Shown: in pieces, positions 33,958 to 40,996 of the stretch
Position numbering within the stretch: position 1 is the first letter of the stretch
Layout of the letters: each line of letters opens with the position of its first letter
Assembly (NCBI GenBank): GCA_003023405.1
Contig: PXST01000051.1
Location: 1-48,321, forward strand
Direction: 5' to 3'
DNA: 48,321 nucleotides
Source of the DNA: Halobacteriales archaeon SW_8_68_21
GTDB lineage: Archaea; Halobacteriota; Halobacteria; Halobacteriales; Haloferacaceae
Position numbers and translations under genes: made by a program
The notes under the pieces: model-generated
What the model was told of the DNA's origin: nothing
Database searches by the model: none
The model's input: only the letters and a program-made list of their open reading frames with translations

Positions 33958-34292
33958 AGCTCTCGGCCGCGCATGGTGTCCGGCTCGGGATGGTCCGTCC
34001 CCGCCGCGAAGGCCGCGTACGGCGTCGACTTCGCGCTCCGGTCCGCGTAGGCCGCGGCGGCCTCCCGCACCGGTTCGTCGAGGGCGACGAACTCGTTGAA
34101 CGGCTCGGTGCGTTCGATCTGGACGTCTCCCCCGTGCGACTCCCGCAGCCGCAGCGCGAGGAACGCTGCGTACACCGTCTCGTTGAACAGTGCGGCTCGC
34201 CCGAACCGCCTGGCGACGACCGACTCGTGGCGGCGACACAGATTTCGGAGGCCGGTTCTGGCGGCCGCCGAATACGTCACGACCAACAACAC
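33954..34292 (-). CDS. Small haloarchaeal protein, mcm-linked
   Basis: The 112-aa protein from GTG 34292 (MLLVVTYSAAARTGLRNLCR) is a helical, mixed-charge protein with RFGRAALFNETVYAAFLALR and ending TPYAAFAAGTDHPEP. I recall similar proteins beside mcm in other haloarchaea but cannot search. The frame is open to 34355; the GTG at 34292 is chosen because an AT-rich TATA-like box lies 25 bases before it and because conserved sequence begins there. It is the first gene of a run of four overlapping or close genes ending with the MinD/ParA-like ATPase. Confidence 0.75.
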   Translation of the reverse strand: MLLVVTYSAAARTGLRNLCRRHESVVARRFGRAALFNETVYAAFLALRLRESHGGDVQIERTEPFNEFVALDEPVREAAAAYADRSAKSTPYAAFAAGTDHPEPDTMRGREL

Positions 34293-34314
34293 GCCAGCCG
34301 CTGATCGATCTCGG

Positions 34315-34320
34315 AATTTA
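34315..34320 (-). promoter_or_regulatory. TATA-like box for the 112-aa gene
   Basis: TAAATT (minus strand) is about 25 bases before the GTG at 34292, which fits a leaderless start and supports that codon. Confidence 0.45.
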
Positions 34321-34390
34321 GCCCTTCCGGACCGGAACGTTTCAACTGCCTCCAACGACCGCGGTCCGCCCCAGTGCGGGCGAACCGGAA

Positions 34391-34684
34391 TCAGAACCGC
34401 TCGACGTCGAAATCGGGGCGCTCGTGTTCGTCGGACCCCTCGCCTACCCCGCTCGCCGCGAGGACGCGCTCGCGCGCGGCCGGCTCCGAGGGCGCGACGA
34501 CCACCGTGCCGTCGACCGGATCGTCGCCGACGGCGCGGTACACGCCGTCATCGCCGTCGAACTCGGTGGCGTACGTCCGGAGTACGGCCGCGACGCGTCG
34601 CTCCGTGGCCGCGAGGTCCGCCTCGCCGTTCTCGAACTCGCGGAGCGCGTCCTCGACGTTCCGTATCGCGGAGATCCGGTCCAT
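34391..34684 (-). CDS. Small haloarchaeal protein directly after mcm
   Basis: The 97-aa acidic protein (MDRISAIRNVEDALREFENG) starts directly after the mcm stop with no gap, so it is translationally coupled to mcm. It has two helices (residues about 1-45) and a mixed end. No catalytic motif or named family is recognised. Position alone suggests a replication- or repair-linked accessory role. Confidence 0.8.
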   Translation of the reverse strand: MDRISAIRNVEDALREFENGEADLAATERRVAAVLRTYATEFDGDDGVYRAVGDDPVDGTVVVAPSEPAARERVLAASGVGEGSDEHERPDFDVERF

Positions 34685-37600
34685 TTACGTCGTCCGCAGG
34701 TGCCCCTGTTTCGGCTCGTACACCTCGCCCTTCGTGCGGAGCTTCTCGATCTCCCCTTCCGCCTTCCCGGGATCCATCCCGATCTCGCCGGCGCGGTCGA
34801 GGACTTCCTCGACGGGTGCGCCCTCTTGATACTCCTCTTCGATGTCGGCGATGAGTCCCTTGATGTTCTTGATGCGGTCGCGCTGGCTCTTCGAGGTGCC
34901 CGTCTCGACCACGTCGGCGTCGAACTGTCCCGTCTCCGGGTCGACGCCGATGTCCTTGAGACACGACTCGACGATGTCGGTCGCGCGGTCGGCGTCCTCG
35001 CGCTCGACGGTGTCCGAGAGCCGCACCCGCGCGCTGGCCTCCGAGAGCCGCACCATCGCCTCCAGCTTCCGGGCGGTCACCGGTACCGGTGCGTCCTCGT
35101 CGGCCCCCTTCGAGCGGAGGTCGACGTAGAACTCCTCTATCACGTCTTTCGCCCCATCGGTCATCGTCGGGTAACAGGACCGTTTCGCGTGGGCGACGTA
35201 CTTCCGCAGGAGTTCCGCGTCGATCTCGGGCGCGACCTCCTCGGTCACCTCCGCCACCTGCTCCGAGGTGAACTCCGAACTCGCCAGCTCTTCGCGCTGG
35301 GTGTTGAGTTCGCCGGCGTAGTTCGTCTTGATTATGTGTTGTGCCAGCCGGGAGTCGTGTTCCGGGTCCGGGCTGTCCGTCACCGTGAAGATCAGGTCGA
35401 AGCGGGAGATGAGCGCGGGCTCTAAGTCGATCTGCTCGCCGATCGGCTCGTACTGGTCGAACCGGCCGTACTTGGGGTTCGCCGCGCCGAGCAGCGAACA
35501 GCGGGCCTTCAGCGTCGCGTTGATCCCGGCCTTCGAGACCGAGATCTTCTGTTGTTCGAGCCCCTCGTGCATCGCTGAGCGGTCCGAGGAGTTGTGGACG
35601 ATGAGGCCGTTCGCGACGAAGTTGTGCGTCTCGTCGACGGTCAGGTCGTACACCTTCGGCCGCCGTCCATCGTCGATCCGGGCGAGGATCGATCGTAGTT
35701 CCTTCTCGACGGCCCCCGTTTTGTCCGCTATCACCTCGTGGAGGTCGTCGAGCCGGTCGGTTTCGACGGTGCCGGAGAGCCAGCGTGAAACGGTCGCCTG
35801 ACTCACGTCGAGCGACGACGCGAGGCTGGCTTGGCTGATTCCGTACGCGTCGAATGCCGCCGTCAGCTCCGCTCGTGTCTCTTCGCTCCGACCGCGTTCA
35901 AGGAGGTCTCGCGCGCGTCGTTCGACCGTCTCGATCGGTCCGCCGATGACGTCCGCGAGCTTCTGTCGAAGCACCGTGACGCGGTGTTCGACCGACTCCG
36001 GCGGCACGGTCTCGACCGACTCGACCCGTCGCCACTTCACGTCCCCGCGCACGAACCCGCGCAGGTCCGAGAGATCGGTCCTCGCGACCTCCGCAACGAT
36101 ATCTCGAAGCCGGTCTGCGACGGTCAGCCGAACGTCATCGTCCTCGCCCCACGCACGGGAGATCTGCTGCTGTGACAGCGATGTCCCCTCGGCGAGCTCT
36201 GACTGCGAGACGTGGTATCGGTCTCGCAACTCGGTCAGCGGCTCCCACCCCGGCTCGCCGTTGAGTTCGCGGCGGTCCTCGCTGGCGGCCTCGATTCGTT
36301 CCTCGAACGCAGTGAGAACCCGTTCTGCGCGGTGGAGCGACACGTTTGCGACCCGATTCTCGAAGTCGTGATAGGTGACAGCACCGATCCCGCACTCGCT
36401 CTGGTGGAGACGGAGCGACTCGCGACACCGCGCGAGTACGTCGTCGATCTCCGGAACCACGTCGAGGATCGTGCGATCGCCGGCGGCGGCCTCGACGATC
36501 CGGTCGAGCGACTCCGCCTTCCGGGTGGCCGTGAAGCCGATAAATCTGCGGAACGCCGCCAGCGACGCCGCGTCGGTCACGGTGAGGTAGTACACGTCCC
36601 GACCGTCGTCGCGGGCGCGACGCTGGAGCTGGCTCGAAACGCCGAACTGTAAGAGGAGGTTCCGCGTTCCCCGCAGGAGGTCTTGGCTCGCGGAAGCCAC
36701 GCGGACGTTTCCCGCCGACTCGTCGACGTGACCATCGCTGTCGGCCAGCGCTCGAACGAACGCCGCCTTCGCGGCGCGAGACCCCGTCGAGACGGCGGTC
36801 GGGAAGCACTTCTCGTCGTATCGGCCGAGGTTCATTCCCGCGCCGAGGACGGCGTCGGCGTACGCCTTTCCGGTGATTCGAACGGTTTCGACGCCGCCCT
36901 CTCGCTTCTCGCTCGGCGGCCGAACAGACTCCGCGTCGAACGCCGCTCTCGCCGCCCGCTCGAAGTCGTCCAACAGCTCGTCGTCGGCGTTCGTGAACCG
37001 AACGCCGTACACTCCCTCGTCGCGGTCGTAGTAGACGTTCCCGTCGCCGGAGAGGTAGCCGAGGACGCTCGCCATATCGGCGTCGACGCCCTCGTCGTCG
37101 CCGGGCAGTTCACCGGCGACGCTGCTCGCTGCGACCGCTCCTCCGCCGTCGGCGGCCGTCGTCGGGACCTTGCGGGGGACGTACACCCAGTCGCCCTCGT
37201 CGAGGGCGGCCGCCTCGCGCTCGACCCGTTCCCCGTCGTCGAGGACGAAGAACGGGTGATCCGCCGTCGTGCGCAGCGACTCACCGGTCTCCATCGTCAC
37301 CCGAGTCAGCTCGGAGGGGGCGTCGTACTCTTGGACGGCGGAGACGGGGCGCTCGACGAGTCGCCCGTCCTCGTCCATCGACCAGACCGCGAGGTCGACG
37401 TCGCGGATGTGACGTCCGTTCGAGAGTTCCTCGATCTCGCCGTCTTCGGCGGCTTCTCGCGCCAGTTCGTCGATACGCTCCACGCGACCGTCGGCCAGCG
37501 TGACCAGCGTGTCACCCGTGACGCAGTCCATCTTGTCCAGCTCGTCCACCGCCGCGATCCCCTTGTCGGCGAGGACGAGCGCACCGGCTTCGAGCGACCA

Positions 37601-40306
37601 CTGCTGGCCGTCGCCGAAGTCGTCGCGAACCGCGGCGGCCGTCAAACCGGCCGCACTGCTGCCTTTACCGGAGGTATAGACGGATCTGGGTGCGATGTTT
37701 TCCACGTACGAGATCATCTGGGAGTTGTGTGAGACGACTCCGTTCCCGAGATACGTGTGGGTGTCAGCGACCTCGATATCATACACCCACTCGTAATCTG
37801 GGATGATCGGATCGATGGATTCGATCCGATCCCAGTGGATGTCGTTTTCACACAGTCTGCCGAGTTTTGAGACATCCGCAGCAACTGATAGCGCCTCGTC
37901 GAGACGGTCGAGAATTACGTCCTTCGCGGCTGCCGTTTGTCCGCCATCGGGAGCCACTTGGTTCCGTTCGTAATAACTGATCGCCGTCTGAGAGACATCC
38001 ATTCCGTCGGATAATGCCTTCTGAGAGATCTGTAATTCGTCTCTCAGCTTCTCGATAGCTTGCCAGTCGCCACTCACCAGTTCGTCGCGCTGTTTACGGA
38101 GCCACGCGAGACGGTTTTTAAATGAATTGACGACTGACCGCAAGCTTTCCTTACTCGGGTTTCTGTCACCACGTTCGTAGTGTTGATACGTCGGTCGTGG
38201 GAGTTCGAGATCGAACTGCGACAGCGCGAGCGCCTCTCGAATCCGTCGGATATCATCGCTCAAGTCAGGAACCACGTCGGTGTTCGTGTTCTCCGCCACG
38301 TTGTCGAACGCCTCCGACGCCGCCGTTTTCCGCTCCGTGACGAATCCAATCTCATCGATGTATTTGATGAAGTCTCGTCCACTGATACGGAGGCGGTAAC
38401 TACCGTTGTGTCGTTCCGTCAGATGACCCTGGATGTCAAAAGCGAGCAGTAGCGTCTGTACACCGTCCAGCAACTCTTTGCTCATCGAAGAGACGGTGAT
38501 TTCGCGCTCCTTGTTCGAGACGGTTCCTTCGCTGTCGACATAGGCTCGTAGGAACGCGGCTTTGTTCGTCGGACTCGCTCGTTTGAGACAATCGGGGACA
38601 ACTTGCTCTCCGGACCGTTCAAGAATTGCCGGTTCGAGTTCCCTGAGAAAACGAACGAACTCTAACGAGGAGCAACGAACTATCTCCGCGGTATCGTGAT
38701 CGTGTTTTTCCCGGCGAGACCATCGAAGACCCAACTGTCGGAAGGCGTCTTCCGCGTCGGACAGTATCTCTTCGTCGATGTTTGTAATCACTACGGAGGC
38801 ACTCGATCCCGAGATGTGTGTGTATCCCTCAGCGATAATATAGCCGAGAAGCCGTGCCAGCACGGGATCGATCTCATCGGGTGGGGTGAATGCGTTCGCG
38901 TTGTACGTCTCGGCTCGCTGGAATGTAACGTCGAGCGAATCGTCCCACTCTGCGTCGAGACGTTTAGGAACCGCAACGAGGTCACCTTCCATCAACTGTT
39001 CTGCCCGGTTCGGAGACAGCCGTCCGTTTGATTGTTTGAACAGCGGATGTGACGGCGTCACCTCCACCTCTCGTCCCGAGGCCATCGTAATCCGATACAT
39101 CTGATCCGGAGCCTCGCGTTTCCAGACTTTCGTTGCGCTGCCGGTCTCGATGTCTCCCGTCTCAGTTACGGTCTGAACATCGATCTCAACCGGTTCGTAT
39201 ACTCCGTCGTCGACCGGTACCGGATCTTCGAGGTTCGACTCGACTATCTCTCCAATAGCCCTTTCCGTTCCATCAGCCAGCGTCACCTTTGTATCAAATT
39301 TTTGACACTTACCAGTACCAGGGTCCCCGATCAGGAGCATATGTAGGTCTCCCCGGATCCGCGAGCCGTCGGGGAGGTGTTTGGTGACCCCGGAGAACAG
39401 CTGGAGGATCATCGCGAGCTTCTCCTCCTCGTAGCCGTAGATGGCCGGCGCGATGGAGTCGACCATCGCCTCGTAGATGTCATCGCGCTCGGAGAGTGCG
39501 ATGATCTCGCGACGGTCCTCGTTGGTGATGTCCATGTCCTCGAACTCCTCGTCCTCGATGGCAATGGAGACCCCGTCCATGTAGAGATCGAAGATGGCGG
39601 ACTTCTCGTTGCCCTGCTCGACCTGCTCGATGTGGAGGACGCCGACGCAGGTGACGTGGTCGCCGGGGCTCACCTCGCCGGTGATGTCGTCGATGATGTC
39701 CACGTCGAGCGACTGGGGCGTTTCGCCGCCGCGAAGGCCCTCCGGCGACTCCTGAATGCGGAGCTTCTGGGAGTCGACGAACTCGGACTGGTCGAAGTTG
39801 ACGCGGAACGGACCCTGCCGCTCGCAGCCCTGACACTCGTGCGGCTCCTGGAACCCGCCGTCTGACTGTGGGATGTACGTCATCGTGCCGCAGCGCTGGC
39901 ACTCGAAGGCGGCCTCTGTCACCTTCGGGCGCACGTCGGTCGCCTTGCGGACGATTCCCTGGACGGAGACGAGCTTACCGATGTGGTCGTCGTGGACGCG
40001 GATGCCGCGGATGTCGACGCTCTCGGGGAGGTCTTCGATGCGAACGTGCGCGCGGCCAAGGCTGACGTCGGCGGGGAGGTCGTAGAGCCGCAACGCCTCC
40101 TCGGCGTACTCGCGCATCTGTTCGGGCTTGCTCAGGAAGTCCTCGGCGAGGTCGCGGTCGAACTGGAAGAGGTCGTCGTAGGAGACGTACAGCGAGCGCT
40201 TCTCGTTGGGGTACCGCTGCGCGAGCTGTCCGATCTCCTCGCGGTAGTAGTTCCGATAGAACTGGATGAACCGCTCCGTGAGGTCTTGGGTGCCGGCCTG
40301 TGCCAT
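34685..40306 (-). CDS. mcm: Replicative helicase MCM with two inteins
   Basis: The ORF is 1873 codons; removing the inteins at residues 334-861 and 928-1572 leaves a 700-aa MCM, the normal haloarchaeal length. The N-terminal domain contains a zinc finger with C136, C139, C158 and C161 and the DNA-binding hairpin region. The AAA+ core has GDPGTGK at 327-333 split from the following S by intein 1, the DELDKMD segment split from SSDRSAMHE by intein 2, then AANPKYGRFDQY and LISRFDLIF (arginine finger). The C-terminus is a winged helix. Hexameric MCM unwinds DNA at replication forks. Both inteins must be spliced out for ATP binding, since both interrupt the active site. The start ATG at 40306 matches the family. 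Confidence 0.96.
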   Translation of the reverse strand: MAQAGTQDLTERFIQFYRNYYREEIGQLAQRYPNEKRSLYVSYDDLFQFDRDLAEDFLSKPEQMREYAEEALRLYDLPADVSLGRAHVRIEDLPESVDIRGIRVHDDHIGKLVSVQGIVRKATDVRPKVTEAAFECQRCGTMTYIPQSDGGFQEPHECQGCERQGPFRVNFDQSEFVDSQKLRIQESPEGLRGGETPQSLDVDIIDDITGEVSPGDHVTCVGVLHIEQVEQGNEKSAIFDLYMDGVSIAIEDEEFEDMDITNEDRREIIALSERDDIYEAMVDSIAPAIYGYEEEKLAMILQLFSGVTKHLPDGSRIRGDLHMLLIGDPGTGKCQKFDTKVTLADGTERAIGEIVESNLEDPVPVDDGVYEPVEIDVQTVTETGDIETGSATKVWKREAPDQMYRITMASGREVEVTPSHPLFKQSNGRLSPNRAEQLMEGDLVAVPKRLDAEWDDSLDVTFQRAETYNANAFTPPDEIDPVLARLLGYIIAEGYTHISGSSASVVITNIDEEILSDAEDAFRQLGLRWSRREKHDHDTAEIVRCSSLEFVRFLRELEPAILERSGEQVVPDCLKRASPTNKAAFLRAYVDSEGTVSNKEREITVSSMSKELLDGVQTLLLAFDIQGHLTERHNGSYRLRISGRDFIKYIDEIGFVTERKTAASEAFDNVAENTNTDVVPDLSDDIRRIREALALSQFDLELPRPTYQHYERGDRNPSKESLRSVVNSFKNRLAWLRKQRDELVSGDWQAIEKLRDELQISQKALSDGMDVSQTAISYYERNQVAPDGGQTAAAKDVILDRLDEALSVAADVSKLGRLCENDIHWDRIESIDPIIPDYEWVYDIEVADTHTYLGNGVVSHNSQMISYVENIAPRSVYTSGKGSSAAGLTAAAVRDDFGDGQQWSLEAGALVLADKGIAAVDELDKMDCVTGDTLVTLADGRVERIDELAREAAEDGEIEELSNGRHIRDVDLAVWSMDEDGRLVERPVSAVQEYDAPSELTRVTMETGESLRTTADHPFFVLDDGERVEREAAALDEGDWVYVPRKVPTTAADGGGAVAASSVAGELPGDDEGVDADMASVLGYLSGDGNVYYDRDEGVYGVRFTNADDELLDDFERAARAAFDAESVRPPSEKREGGVETVRITGKAYADAVLGAGMNLGRYDEKCFPTAVSTGSRAAKAAFVRALADSDGHVDESAGNVRVASASQDLLRGTRNLLLQFGVSSQLQRRARDDGRDVYYLTVTDAASLAAFRRFIGFTATRKAESLDRIVEAAAGDRTILDVVPEIDDVLARCRESLRLHQSECGIGAVTYHDFENRVANVSLHRAERVLTAFEERIEAASEDRRELNGEPGWEPLTELRDRYHVSQSELAEGTSLSQQQISRAWGEDDDVRLTVADRLRDIVAEVARTDLSDLRGFVRGDVKWRRVESVETVPPESVEHRVTVLRQKLADVIGGPIETVERRARDLLERGRSEETRAELTAAFDAYGISQASLASSLDVSQATVSRWLSGTVETDRLDDLHEVIADKTGAVEKELRSILARIDDGRRPKVYDLTVDETHNFVANGLIVHNSSDRSAMHEGLEQQKISVSKAGINATLKARCSLLGAANPKYGRFDQYEPIGEQIDLEPALISRFDLIFTVTDSPDPEHDSRLAQHIIKTNYAGELNTQREELASSEFTSEQVAEVTEEVAPEIDAELLRKYVAHAKRSCYPTMTDGAKDVIEEFYVDLRSKGADEDAPVPVTARKLEAMVRLSEASARVRLSDTVEREDADRATDIVESCLKDIGVDPETGQFDADVVETGTSKSQRDRIKNIKGLIADIEEEYQEGAPVEEVLDRAGEIGMDPGKAEGEIEKLRTKGEVYEPKQGHLRTT
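35591..37525 (-). other. Intein 2 in mcm (645 aa), after DELDKMD
   Basis: Starts with Cys 928 (CVTGDTLVTLADGRVERIDEL) and ends with VYDLTVDETHNFVANGL then IVHN before the host residue Ser 1573. A LAGLIDADG-type homing endonuclease lies inside, with motif pairs VLGYLSGDG at 1081-1089 and FVRALADSDG at 1183-1192. After it come several helix-turn-helix-like units, for example YHVSQSELAEGTSLSQQQIS and GISQASLASSLDVSQATVSR. GC is close to the rest of mcm, suggesting long residence. Confidence 0.93.
37724..39307 (-). other. Intein 1 in mcm (528 aa), inside Walker A
   Basis: Starts with Cys 334 (CQKFDTKVTLADGTERAIG) right after GDPGTGK and ends VYDIEVADTHTYLGNGVVS then HN before Ser 862. The homing endonuclease has LLGYIIAEGY at 486-495 and FLRAYVDSEG at 585-594. 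Helix-turn-helix units follow (ALALSQFDLELPRPTYQHYE, then QISQKALSDGMDVSQTAISY). The DNA is visibly AT-richer than the flanking mcm exteins and the other intein, which fits a more recent arrival. Confidence 0.93.
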
Positions 40307-40353
40307 TGCGACACCACTTCGTCACCATCACGTATCAACCTCCGGTTCGGGGT

Positions 40354-40420
40354 GGACGTGGTCGATGAAAGCGCGGTCGACGGGCGGTGCGGACGTGGTC
40401 GATGAAAGCGCGGCCGACGG
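40354..40420. repeat. Tandem 30-bp repeat upstream of mcm
   Basis: Two copies of a 30-base sequence that starts GGACGTGGTCGATGAAAGCG lie at 40354-40383 and 40391-40420, identical except one T/C difference, with offset 37. They lie in the gap between the mcm start and the TRAM gene's end. No coding frame uses them. Confidence 0.75.
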
Positions 40421-40438
40421 ACGGGGTGGTTCGGCCGG

Positions 40439-40795
40439 CTACGCCCGCCCGACGAACGTCGCGTCCGCGGAGGTGCGGCCCTCGTTGAACGAGAGCACCT
40501 TCGCGCGGATCACGTCGCCCGGTTCGAGCCCGCCGGGGATGTCCTCGGTGAACACGACGAACCCCTCGACTTTCCCGACGGCGACCTCCGAGCCGGAGTG
40601 GTGGTCCGTCAGCTCCGTTACGCCGAACTCGTAGGTCTCGCCGATCTCGACGGGGACGTCGCGCTCTTGTGCGGCCTCGTGGGCGCGCTTCGATTCGCGC
40701 GCGTCGGCGGACGGCCCGCTGAGACGGCGGGCGAGTACGAACAGCGCGATCAGCGCGACCACGACACCGATCACGAGCGGCGACGAGGGGATCAT
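40439..40795 (-). CDS. TRAM-domain protein with N-terminal membrane helix
   Basis: The protein (118 aa from ATG 40795) begins with a membrane segment (SPLVIGVVVALIALFVLARR), a charged linker (ADARESKRAHEAAQERDV) and a TRAM domain (about 45-118; VEIGETYEFGVTELTDHH, IPGGLEPGDVIRAKVLSF, TSADATFVGRA). TRAM domains bind RNA and are widespread small proteins in Archaea. ATG 40819 is an alternative start, but a TTTA box at 40821-40824 lies 27 bases before 40795, which fits a leaderless start there. The gene is divergent from the Ski2-type helicase. Confidence 0.85.
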   Translation of the reverse strand: MIPSSPLVIGVVVALIALFVLARRLSGPSADARESKRAHEAAQERDVPVEIGETYEFGVTELTDHHSGSEVAVGKVEGFVVFTEDIPGGLEPGDVIRAKVLSFNEGRTSADATFVGRA

Positions 40796-40820
40796 ACCCG
40801 TGCGGTCGGCCGCGGTCATC

Positions 40821-40824
40821 TAAA
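40821..40824 (-). promoter_or_regulatory. TATA-like box for the TRAM gene
   Basis: GTTTAG on the minus strand is centred about 27 bases before ATG 40795 and argues against the upstream ATG at 40819, which would lie within the promoter. Confidence 0.45.
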
Positions 40825-40996
40825 CGATGTGGGTCCGTGGTCGCGGGACTTCTGACGGCGGACCGCAGCCGCGACCTCGGCGGCGGGTCGTTCTGTCGCG
40901 CTCGCATGAGAAACGCCTTTGCCCTCGAAGCCCCCCTCTCGATCCGATGCGACACAGCCGCGGTTCCCGACGACTCGCGCACGGGTGTGGTGTGCC

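Noticed and set aside
34240..35425. Plus-strand frames over the end of mcm
   Set aside because: They are antisense shadows of mcm and the 97-aa gene, without start signals.
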